Assembly (NCBI GenBank): GCA_937990725.1
Contig: CALKQS010000012.1
Location: 1-12,006, forward strand
DNA from: an uncultured Candidatus Saccharibacteria bacterium
GTDB lineage: Bacteria > Patescibacteriota > Saccharimonadia > Saccharimonadales > Saccharimonadaceae
DNA length: 12,006 nucleotides
Direction: 5' to 3'
The notes beneath the pieces were generated by a model. It did not search any database and was not told the origin of the DNA. It saw only the letters and a list, made by a program, of their open reading frames with translations. Shown here piece after piece: positions 5,959 through 12,006 of this stretch. The position numbers were made by a program, and so were the translations under genes. The first letter of the stretch is position 1. Every line of letters begins with the position of its first letter.

Positions 5959-7740
5959 TTATTTGCTATATCCAACAAATCCAGCAGCATTCCCCGTCAG
6001 GCGATCAACGATGATACCGTTGCTATTAATAATCATGGTTGGCCCATCTGTACCCGCCAAAACAACGGCTGTTTGTGCCTGCCTAGCATGAATAACACTA
6101 TCTGCTGCGTGAAATTGCTTTTGCAGATAGCCATACTCAGCATCATCCAGTGGAATATAGGCAACGTCACTCCCCTTGAGCCGCTCAACAATATCTGGGT
6201 AGTGTATGTCATAGCAAACATATGCCGTAACTTTCGTAGCATTATGCGTAGCAATTACGCGTGAATAACGCGCTGTACCAATTGATTCATCTGGCGCAAG
6301 ATGCGCTTTGTAATTTGTTAGTATACTGCGACCAGACTGATCTACCAGTGCGACTTTTTTGTATATTCTCGTATCGTCTTTTTCTGTTGTGTGGTAGACG
6401 ATGTTGATCGATTCTCTTTGTGCAAAGGCTGCAATTGTTGTGTGCAGCGCAGGTGGGATAGAATTTTCTGGCCAGACGATTGTCGCATGAGGATATTGGT
6501 ACTGTGCAATTGCGCGCTTTGTCAGATGTATGAGGTCATCCACATCAGCCTTAGTAGCGGGTATATCAACGCCGCCACGTGTCATCTTTTGGAGTGCAAT
6601 CACTGGAGGGAGTGGCTTGGCTGGCATATGCACAGCAATACTATTTGCTATCGCCACGAGTACAACAAGCCCGCAGCTCATACGTATCCATACGCTCATA
6701 CGAGCATGCACTATTAGCCACGCTATACTCACGCCGCAAAGTAATACAATCGCTTCGAGCACTGCTTCGCCGCCATAGGCACTCCACGCAGTGATACTGC
6801 TATTACGCCACACGCTATAGCCAAGATGAGGAATCCACCAATCCTCTACCACTGGTGCATGAGTTCGTATATACGTCAATGTACACCATGCAATAACAAA
6901 GAGCACTACAGCACCGTATGTCCGAATATACCGACGCAGAGCTATAATCCAAAATAGATTAGCCTGCAAAAGCGCCCATCCAACACTTGCACCAAATGCC
7001 ACGCCGGGCGACATAAAGTAGTAATACCAATAGGTCGTTGGTAAGAGCCATGCCAGCATGAAACAAGCACCAACGCCATAAAGATGGATGCCCGACAGTC
7101 GTCGCACTGCTATAAATAGCAATGCTAATGCAAAAAATACTGGTAGCTGCAGAAGCCAATGTGGGGCAAAAGCCGTTCCTGCCACAACAATGCCAGATAT
7201 CGCTGCAAAAACATATGGCCGAGCCGCTCGCCGTATTGTCATAAAGCGCATAGGTTTCATGTGCTTGCACGCCATAGGCACTACAAGCCAGCGCCGCACC
7301 CGTCGGCAGTACCACTCGTAACGCTCGTCAAAGACGTGATGGATGGTGTGCTCTTCGATCGGAATAATGAGCCAGTTTAGCACGCCAAAGCACACCACTG
7401 GGCACAGCAGCGCCAGCCATGAGCCGCTCACCAACGCGCAACCAAGTACCGCTAAGATATATGCAAGATAAAGTGGATTGCGCGAGAAATTGAACGGCCC
7501 CGTGGTGAGCAGCTCGCTTGGCTCATCAAGCGGGTTGGTTGAGGTTGCAGCTCGGCGCAAAGCGCGCATCGTTGCATGCATTATAAACACAGCCACAACA
7601 ATGCAAGCAGCACCTACCAGCCACCATTCGCTGGCAATCACTACTGTCCCTGGCCACGTCCACGCTACTGCTAAAGCAGCAAAGCCGAAGCCGAAGAGAC
7701 AAAAATCAGGAATATGGTTATATATCATATGCTTCTTCAT
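5959..7740 (-). CDS. Fusion of ICMT/PEMT-like methyltransferase and apolipoprotein N-acyltransferase (Lnt)-like protein
   Basis: A 593-aa polytopic membrane protein with two modules. Residues 1-155 resemble the isoprenylcysteine/phospholipid methyltransferase family: helices near 12-27 and 39-56, then LLTTGPFNFSRNPLYLAYIL (77-96), a hydrophobic span to 127, and EEHTIHHVFDERYEWYCRRVRRWL (129-152), the SAM-binding part of that family. Residues 165-370 form about seven further hydrophobic segments with Lnt marks: FAPHW (191-195) and LGYSVWRNSSITAWSAYGG (306-324). Residues 378-590 are a carbon-nitrogen hydrolase domain with the triad Glu425 (WPEN), Lys478 (NYKAHLAP) and Cys509 (YVCYDIHYP). Lnt acylates the N-terminus of lipoproteins using a phospholipid as donor. 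The Lnt part (about 430 aa) is shorter than typical (~510). The reading frame is continuous and no second start signal is seen at the junction. The acyl acceptor, the methyl acceptor and any coupling between modules are unknown. Confidence 0.85.
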   Translation of the reverse strand: MKKHMIYNHIPDFCLFGFGFAALAVAWTWPGTVVIASEWWLVGAACIVVAVFIMHATMRALRRAATSTNPLDEPSELLTTGPFNFSRNPLYLAYILAVLGCALVSGSWLALLCPVVCFGVLNWLIIPIEEHTIHHVFDERYEWYCRRVRRWLVVPMACKHMKPMRFMTIRRAARPYVFAAISGIVVAGTAFAPHWLLQLPVFFALALLFIAVRRLSGIHLYGVGACFMLAWLLPTTYWYYYFMSPGVAFGASVGWALLQANLFWIIALRRYIRTYGAVVLFVIAWCTLTYIRTHAPVVEDWWIPHLGYSVWRNSSITAWSAYGGEAVLEAIVLLCGVSIAWLIVHARMSVWIRMSCGLVVLVAIANSIAVHMPAKPLPPVIALQKMTRGGVDIPATKADVDDLIHLTKRAIAQYQYPHATIVWPENSIPPALHTTIAAFAQRESINIVYHTTEKDDTRIYKKVALVDQSGRSILTNYKAHLAPDESIGTARYSRVIATHNATKVTAYVCYDIHYPDIVERLKGSDVAYIPLDDAEYGYLQKQFHAADSVIHARQAQTAVVLAGTDGPTMIINSNGIIVDRLTGNAAGFVGYSK

Positions 7741-7747
7741 GCGTATG

Positions 7748-7776
7748 ATTATACCACTTTATTACTGATGTGACAT
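7748..7776 (-). promoter_or_regulatory. Leaderless promoter of the ICMT-Lnt fusion
   Basis: TATAAT (7748-7753, - strand) is followed by 7 nt and the ATG at 7740. A -35-like ATGTCA (7771-7776) is 17 nt upstream. No Shine-Dalgarno is present. Confidence 0.7.
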
Positions 7777-7822
7777 AAACATGATATACGTTCTTATTAT
7801 GTACGCATTGCCCCTGACTCAT

Positions 7823-8245
7823 TTATCGGAGATGCGCTGCATGCAGGGCGTCATATACGCTTGGAACAACTTTCACCAATCCGCGTAAGGCAATATCCTG
7901 TGGTGCAGTGCGTGAAAAAACTGGACATTCTTGGGCCGTAGCAAAGCCAATTTCCATTGCTGCGCTTAGTCCAATATAGCCATCTGGAGCATGAAGCATC
8001 ACAAAATTTGCTTGACAAATTGCTAATAAATGCTCTGTTTCGATTTCTAGTGGCGACATACCTTGCTCGGCAGCGTTTCGCACAAATGCTGGGTCGTCAT
8101 CAAACTGTATCTGTCGTGGCGATAAAACTTGGCAGCCAGTTACAACAAGCTCATCATATACCCGGAAAAGTCCGTCTCTGTCACGCGTGTATGAACCGCA
8201 AAGCACCGCCCGAGGTGGTTCAAAATTCCGTCGCGCCATATTCAT
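7823..8245 (-). CDS. Nucleoside 2-deoxyribosyltransferase-like protein
   Basis: A 140-aa protein with the Rossmann-like fold of the nucleoside 2-deoxyribosyltransferase superfamily. AVLCGSYT (13-20) is the first strand and glycine loop. LLAICQANFVMLHAP (73-87) is the strand in which such enzymes carry a substrate-binding acidic or polar residue. DGYIGLSAAMEIGFATA (88-104) carries Glu98, at the place of the catalytic nucleophile Glu in the G-T-x-x-E-x-G-x-A motif. Enzymes of this group cleave or exchange the N-glycosidic bond of deoxynucleosides or nucleoside monophosphates; related folds also process NAD-like molecules. The length is normal. The start codon lies inside the end of the Nudix gene (26-nt overlap), so the two are probably translationally coupled; ATG at 8239 is an alternative start. 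Substrate is not predictable. Confidence 0.7.
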   Translation of the reverse strand: MNMARRNFEPPRAVLCGSYTRDRDGLFRVYDELVVTGCQVLSPRQIQFDDDPAFVRNAAEQGMSPLEIETEHLLAICQANFVMLHAPDGYIGLSAAMEIGFATAQECPVFSRTAPQDIALRGLVKVVPSVYDALHAAHLR

Positions 8246-8933
8246 ATATCACTTCTGTTAGTTCACCGTGTCCATCAATACATGCCGCCATTTCGCGCAT
8301 GAAGCTCTTATACTTCTTTGGCTCGCCCTCCATCTCTTCACGCGTGCGCCAAGCATTTTTGCCGCCTTCAAATTCTTTGACCATCGTGCCCGAGACGGCA
8401 TCGCAAAACATCAGATGAAATAGTTTGTCCTCAACGATTTCATTTGTTTGACTGTGACGAACCCGCTCGTGATAGACACCGCGGTGTACAAAAGTACCGC
8501 GCAGTCCTGTCTCTTCAGCAAGCTCACGTGCTGCCGCTTCAACAACAGACTCTGCCCAACGTACTTTGCCAGTTGGCGCACCCCAAAAACCATAGTATGG
8601 ATGCTTGAGTCGCTGCTGCAGAAGGTATTGCTTCTCATTATGGTGCTGGCGCTCAATAACAAGTAATACAGCCACCTTTGGTTGACGCTCAATCACACCA
8701 GCATCAGTGTCTAGCTTATTGGCGTATTCTTTACCTTTGATCGAAAGCATGTAGCCATCAGCTGTTTTCGTCACGTAGCCCAACGCCACGAGTCGTTTGA
8801 TATGAAATTTGACATGGTCGCTATCAAGCCCAGTGGCTCGCTGCAACGCAGCGAAATGAGCAGTCGGCAAGAATAGCAATTCTCGCAATATTTTTATCTG
8901 TGCATCGTGCACGGTTTCTTCGAGACTCATCAT
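8220..8933 (-). CDS. Winged-helix / Nudix hydrolase protein (putative nucleotide-responsive regulator)
   Basis: A 237-aa protein with two parts. Residues 5-75 form a winged helix-turn-helix: helices around IKILRELLFLPTAHFAALQRATG and DSDHVKFHIKRLVALGYVTK, then the wing DGYMLSIKGKEYANKL. Residues 85-215 form a Nudix fold with a complete Nudix box: Gly122, Glu128, Arg136-Glu137 and Glu140-Glu141, with Gly143. The metal-binding catalytic residues are therefore present and the enzyme may be active on a nucleoside diphosphate-X substrate such as ADP-ribose or a dNTP. The domain order is the reverse of the NAD regulator NrtR, which has the Nudix part first. The start is supported by a purine-rich Shine-Dalgarno (GGGAGGAAGGGAG) just upstream, unlike the leaderless genes nearby; the second of two adjacent ATGs is also possible. 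It probably heads an operon with the overlapping deoxyribosyltransferase-like gene and may regulate it. Confidence 0.88.
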   Translation of the reverse strand: MMSLEETVHDAQIKILRELLFLPTAHFAALQRATGLDSDHVKFHIKRLVALGYVTKTADGYMLSIKGKEYANKLDTDAGVIERQPKVAVLLVIERQHHNEKQYLLQQRLKHPYYGFWGAPTGKVRWAESVVEAAARELAEETGLRGTFVHRGVYHERVRHSQTNEIVEDKLFHLMFCDAVSGTMVKEFEGGKNAWRTREEMEGEPKKYKSFMREMAACIDGHGELTEVIYEYGATEF

Positions 8934-9127
8934 TATTACTCCCTTCCTCCCTACTGTAAAACGGTCAGTCTACAAAATCTAGGGAAGTCAAGTTCCCGAT
9001 AGGCGAGCCATCGATAGACTCTTTGATTTCAAAATCTATACGATAACAGGATAGTACACAAAACTTACTATTAGCATTTTATCGAACTGAATAATATTCT
9101 GCCAGTGTAATGTGTCAAGTATGAAAT

Positions 9128-9157
9128 TTGGCAATATTATGATATCGGTGGTATATT
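9128..9157 (+). promoter_or_regulatory. Promoter of the CPBP protease gene
   Basis: -35 TTGGCA (9128-9133) and -10 TATATT (9152-9157) are separated by 18 nt, leaving a leader of about 30 nt before the ATG at 9196. The AT-rich divergent intergenic region 8934-9195 otherwise shows only a short GGGAA/TTCCC inverted repeat (8982-8997) near the Nudix gene. Confidence 0.5.
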
Positions 9158-9195
9158 GATTACAGTAGCGAAAACCGCGCAAGAAATATCATAAT

Positions 9196-9948
9196 ATGCA
9201 ATCGAAATCCAGCCAGTATCAAACACTAAAACTACTAACTATCAACATAGCATTTATATCTCTCTGGCTTGTAACCTTGCTCAACCCGGAGAGACTGAAG
9301 GCATTGTGGTTTGTAGTCGTGCTGTCGCTAGCGCTCCTCTTTATTATAAAAAATAAAAATACATCCAAGCATGATATTTTTGCAGGGGTTGCCCTGGGCT
9401 GTTTAGTTATGCCGTCCCATGCTGTCATGGGGATATGTTCTATTGTTGCGTACATCGGAGGCGCCAGCGTCCTTAAGACAAGCAAAAACAAGATCCTCTT
9501 GTTCAAGGCCGCCAACATAAAAGAGATAATGAAAACGGTCGGCATCGCGACAATCGCAGGAGCGACGCTAGCAGTTATCAACATCCTCTTGGCAAGATCT
9601 GCCATGGAATTTAATATTTCGATCGAACCCGAGTGGTTCCTGCGCGCAATCAAAGCCGGCGTGTCAGAGGAGATCATTTTTCGTTTCTTCTTTTTTGCGC
9701 TGAGCGTTTATTACATCAAGGATGGGGCGTTATCAAGATTCGATAATTTTTTGTGCTATGTCATCATGGTATTACCACACGTCTTGATACATTTTGACGC
9801 AACGAATTTTACATTGAGCAGCATCGTGGTGTTGGCACTGTTGTTTGGATTGCCGTTTGCTATTATGCAACGAAAACGTGATCTGAGCTCTGCAATCGGA
9901 GCTCATACGATGGTCGATGCAGTACGATTTTGCGTGTTTGGGACGTAG
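9196..9948 (+). CDS. CPBP family intramembrane metalloprotease (CAAX protease/Abi type)
   Basis: A 250-aa polytopic membrane protein with the CPBP (Rce1-like, PF02517) signature motifs. GVSEEIIFRFFFF (155-167) carries the Glu158-Glu159 pair and Arg163. MVLPHVLIH (191-199) matches the F-x-x-x-H motif with Met in place of Phe and His195 as candidate metal ligand. AHTMVDAV (236-243) gives His237 and Asp241. Hydrophobic segments lie near 12-29, 38-51, 62-91, 113-133, 160-174, 186-200 and 205-224. In bacteria such proteins act in peptide or bacteriocin maturation and immunity, or are of unknown role. Gene and flanks are visibly lower in GC and richer in AAA/ATA/TTT codons than the neighbours, which hints at recent acquisition. 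There is no bacteriocin gene alongside. No strong Shine-Dalgarno is visible. Confidence 0.87.
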   Translation: MQSKSSQYQTLKLLTINIAFISLWLVTLLNPERLKALWFVVVLSLALLFIIKNKNTSKHDIFAGVALGCLVMPSHAVMGICSIVAYIGGASVLKTSKNKILLFKAANIKEIMKTVGIATIAGATLAVINILLARSAMEFNISIEPEWFLRAIKAGVSEEIIFRFFFFALSVYYIKDGALSRFDNFLCYVIMVLPHVLIHFDATNFTLSSIVVLALLFGLPFAIMQRKRDLSSAIGAHTMVDAVRFCVFGT

Positions 9949-10097
9949 TCTATTTTAATTTTATCCAATATCTATGCAAAAAACACCTCCATTATAAAAA
10001 CTATTCATATCTTTTTGCATGAGTCAAGTAGGTAACACCTGAAGCTGAGCATTTTACTCCTTCCTCATACTGCTCACCGTAGATACACTGTAATAAG
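9949..10097 (+). other. AT-rich non-coding stretch after the CPBP gene
   Basis: No gene is visible. It holds an inverted repeat ATGCAAAAA (9974-9982) / TTTTTGCAT (10012-10020) with a 29-nt loop, which could fold in a transcript but lacks a terminator-like T tail. AACACCT occurs twice (near 9983 and 10034). Together with the following tract it makes a ~610-nt region without a convincing gene between the CPBP and glycosidase genes. Confidence 0.5.
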
Positions 10098-10443
10098 CAT
10101 ATTTCTATATATACATACCAATATATCTCGATACTATATCTATTCTCTATGTATATCTTTATAACTCATCTCTCTTTCTCTCATATTTCTCTATCTATTT
10201 CTATACCCATCTCTATATCTCTATATATCTATACATCTCTTTCTCTATATTCCTCTACTTATTTCTACTTATCTATCTCTATCTCTATCTTTATCTTTAT
10301 TTACTTATCTTTATATCTATTTATCTCCTTATCTATATCTTTCTTTACTTATCTATCCTCTATCCTCTTATCTTTATCTATCTCTCTATCTCCATATATC
10401 CAACCATATCGATTTCTCTCCTATTATATATAAATATATAAAA
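10098..10443 (+). repeat. Nearly G-free low-complexity T/C/A tract
   Basis: Over 346 nt the + strand has only three G's (10130, 10151 and 10411), and 10152-10410 has none. The sequence is an irregular mixture of TCTA, TATC, TCTC and TATA units without a fixed period, so it is not a simple tandem repeat. Since TAA is also nearly missing and TAG/TGA need G, all three forward frames stay open for about 260 nt. The Ser/Ile/Tyr/Leu-rich reading frame from 10149 is therefore a composition effect, not evidence for a protein. The stretch is followed by a purine-rich segment (10441-10459) and a terminator, so it may belong to a transcript. Its role is unknown. Confidence 0.85.
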
Positions 10444-10491
10444 GAAGAGAAAAGAGAACCGATGCTAACAGGGAAAAAACAGGGTAAACCA

Positions 10492-10517
10492 GGCGAATTT
10501 CGAAATTCGCCTTTTTT
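10492..10517 (+). terminator. Strong Rho-independent terminator
   Basis: A perfect 20-bp palindrome, GGCGAATTTC (10492-10501) and GAAATTCGCC (10502-10511), is followed by T6 (10512-10517). The - strand lacks a T run, so it acts on + strand transcripts: either a long 3' tail of the CPBP mRNA or a separate RNA covering the G-free tract. It insulates the glycosidase gene, whose -35 box overlaps the last T's. Confidence 0.9.
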
Positions 10518-10543
10518 GATATAAAACTGCGCCTTGATATACT
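10516..10543 (+). promoter_or_regulatory. Promoter of the glycoside hydrolase gene
   Basis: -35 TTGATA (10516-10521) and -10 TATACT (10538-10543) with a 16-nt spacer, directly after the terminator. A Shine-Dalgarno AAGGAG (10551-10556) lies 8 nt before the ATG at 10565, so this gene has a normal leader. Confidence 0.65.
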
Positions 10544-10564
10544 ACCTTGTAAGGAGCTTATTAT

Positions 10565-11512
10565 ATGCCAAAGTACGTTCATATTGCTGGTCTTATTCTA
10601 TTGCTTTGTTTGCTAATGTACGCGCTGCTGCGCACTCTCGCACCAGCACCAAACTCCACCCCACAGAGCGGCACGAATCATCCACATCCTCAGCACACCT
10701 CTCCGTCACGCATGCTCTATGGCCTAACCATCGACGACAGCTGGGAGGGTACGGCAAGGCTTGCTGATATCGTGGAGGCCCTTCAGCGTCTGCCTGCTCG
10801 GCCAACAGTGCGGATCGTTATGTCTAAGGATAGATCACCGCAGCGTTACCGTGGGCTATTCAAGGCGATTCATCGCGTGGCCGATATCATGGCCCAGCCC
10901 GTTGATTCTTCTGATATGCACAGCTACAGCACTGAGCGCTACCAGCAGCGCTTTGCTGAGTCTTACCAGTATTTATCTCACTATGTAGCGATATGGGAGA
11001 TTGGCAATGAAATAAATGGCCAAGAGTGGATCCAAGAAGACCCGCGCCTTACCGCCGCGAAGGTGACCAGTGCTTACCGATATATTAAGGATAAGCATGC
11101 CGCGGCGGCGCTTGTTCCCTACTACTTCCCGCCAGGCGGGAGCACACTCAGCATGAAAGACTGGCTACAAACATACCTACCTGATGATCTGAAGCAGGGC
11201 GTCGATTATGTCCTCGTCAGCTACTACGACGATGACAACAATGGCTACCAGCCCAACTGGCGGCGGGTCTTTGCTGAGCTTGAGACGCTCTTCCCAGAGG
11301 CCAAGCTTGGCATTGGCGAGTGCGGCACACCCAGCGAGCATGCCCCGATGGCACACAAATTGCAGCTATTTCGGCATTATTATGCTATGCCGCAGTATAC
11401 CCCACGCTACGTTGGCGGGTACTTTTGGTGGTACTGGGCACACGATGGCGTGCCATACAAGGATAACCCACTCTGGGAGGAGACCGCGAGGTATATGAAG
11501 AAGCAGTCGTGA
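10565..11512 (+). CDS. Membrane-anchored glycoside hydrolase-like TIM-barrel protein (clan GH-A type)
   Basis: A 315-aa protein with an N-terminal hydrophobic segment (residues 6-22) that anchors or exports it, a Pro/Ser/Thr/His-rich linker (25-49), then a domain resembling clan GH-A (beta/alpha)8 glycosidases. The expected catalytic pair is visible: WEIGNE (144-149), with Glu149 as acid/base, and LGIGECG (248-254), with Glu252 as nucleophile. Aromatic patches such as LVSYYD (217-222) and GGYFWWYW (284-291) would line the sugar site. The predicted site is outside the cytoplasm. At about 265 residues the catalytic domain is small and I cannot assign a GH family or a substrate; host-surface or self-envelope polysaccharide are both possible. 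The start is supported by AAGGAG eight bases upstream. It has its own promoter and no same-strand partner in the window. Confidence 0.78.
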   Translation: MPKYVHIAGLILLLCLLMYALLRTLAPAPNSTPQSGTNHPHPQHTSPSRMLYGLTIDDSWEGTARLADIVEALQRLPARPTVRIVMSKDRSPQRYRGLFKAIHRVADIMAQPVDSSDMHSYSTERYQQRFAESYQYLSHYVAIWEIGNEINGQEWIQEDPRLTAAKVTSAYRYIKDKHAAAALVPYYFPPGGSTLSMKDWLQTYLPDDLKQGVDYVLVSYYDDDNNGYQPNWRRVFAELETLFPEAKLGIGECGTPSEHAPMAHKLQLFRHYYAMPQYTPRYVGGYFWWYWAHDGVPYKDNPLWEETARYMKKQS

Positions 11513-11590
11513 GCTAAGGATGCTTTGGCCTCGCACCATTTCGCTAACATGCAGCATACTACAACCAATACATCATAGAACTTATCACGA

Positions 11591-12006
11591 CTAAGCTTTC
11601 TTGCGGGCTGATTTTTTATCTTCCTTGCCCCCTTGGAGTAACTTATTTTTCAGCGTCAACACCACATCCGCCTCTTTAGCCAGCTGCTTGCTATGGGTGA
11701 CGACGATGACGCATTTGTCGTTTTCATGAGCAGCCCGGCGCAGGATAGTGATGATATCAGCGGCGGTAGTTTCGTCCAGGTTGCCGGTCGGCTCGTCCGC
11801 TAAGATGATCGGTGCATGCGAGACGAGAGCTCGCCCGATCGCCACGCGCTGTTGCTGACCGCCAGAAAGCTTCATGACGTTGCGGTGAATGTGATCGTTG
11901 TCCAAGCCCATGGCATGCAACGTTTCGTTAGTGGCTTTAGGATTAACCAGCTTCAAGTTTTCCAGCGGCGTCAGATAATCGATCAGATTATAATTCTGAA
12001 ACACCA
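11591..12006 (-). CDS. ABC transporter ATP-binding protein (LolD/MacB-like), C-terminal part
   Basis: The window holds the last ~138 codons; the start and Walker A motif lie beyond the right edge. The GTG at 12002-12004 is an internal Val codon in the VFQNYNLI Q-loop, not a start. Following it come LSGGQQQR (the ABC signature), IILADEPTGNLD (Walker B and D-loop) and CVIVVTHS (switch His). The Q-loop and the EPTGNLD form are typical of the LolD/MacB/FtsE group, which powers lipoprotein, macrolide or peptide export through FtsX-like permeases. The protein ends in a Lys-rich tail (KEDKKSARKKA). The permease is not in this window. The gene converges with the glycosidase gene across a 78-nt gap in which no clear terminator is seen. 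Confidence 0.93.
   Translation of the reverse strand, partial: VFQNYNLIDYLTPLENLKLVNPKATNETLHAMGLDNDHIHRNVMKLSGGQQQRVAIGRALVSHAPIILADEPTGNLDETTAADIITILRRAAHENDKCVIVVTHSKQLAKEADVVLTLKNKLLQGGKEDKKSARKKA

Noticed and set aside
9974..10020. Inverted repeat ATGCAAAAA/TTTTTGCAT after the CPBP gene as a terminator
   Set aside because: It has an AT-rich stem, a 29-nt loop and no T run after the second arm.
10149..10433. A 94-codon + strand reading frame rich in Ser, Ile, Tyr and Leu
   Set aside because: Stops are absent in all three frames because the tract has almost no G; there is no Shine-Dalgarno and no real protein pattern.
10098..10443. CRISPR array or regular satellite in the low-complexity tract
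   Set aside because: There is no repeated unit of constant length and no spacer structure; the sequence is an irregular mix of short T/C/A motifs.

Overview
The window looks like a piece of a small, compact bacterial genome, most likely a Patescibacteria/CPR member of the Saccharibacteria (TM7) type. That assignment is an inference of moderate confidence. It rests on short intergenic gaps, standard stop codons, several genes that start directly after a promoter -10 box (leaderless mRNAs), a UvrC without any cysteine, and a mix of small orphan proteins with DNA-repair and envelope genes. There is no rRNA, phage, transposase or CRISPR array.

Layout, left to right. The window opens in the 3' half of a tRNA-Gly(CCC) and its terminator, followed on the + strand by a diacylglycerol/lipid kinase. 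From about 1.08 to 8.93 kb all genes lie on the - strand. In order of coordinate they are: an unrecognised 169-aa protein; uvrC; a nucleotidyltransferase-fold protein; a uracil-DNA-glycosylase-superfamily protein; a DUF1697 protein broken by a one-base frameshift; a 76-aa membrane protein, possibly a remnant; a large fusion of an ICMT/PEMT-like methyltransferase with an apolipoprotein N-acyltransferase (Lnt)-like protein; a nucleoside 2-deoxyribosyltransferase-like protein; and a winged-helix/Nudix protein overlapping it. Then come, on the + strand, a CPBP (CAAX-type) membrane protease in a lower-GC stretch, a 346-nt tract with only three G's ending near a perfect palindromic terminator, and a membrane-anchored glycoside hydrolase. 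The window ends inside an ABC-transporter ATPase on the - strand.

How they fit together. Two genes are DNA repair (uvrC and the UDG-like gene, separated by the nucleotidyltransferase-like gene). Several act at the envelope or on lipids (lipid kinase, ICMT-Lnt fusion, CPBP protease, anchored glycosidase, ABC ATPase). The Nudix regulator and the deoxyribosyltransferase-like enzyme form a two-gene nucleotide-metabolism or sensing operon.

The strongest signals beyond gene calls are these. Six - strand genes share the same start architecture: a -10 hexamer, 6-7 nt, then ATG, without a usable Shine-Dalgarno. A methyltransferase is fused to an Lnt-like acyltransferase. A nearly G-free tract lies between the CPBP and glycosidase genes and may belong to a non-coding transcript.
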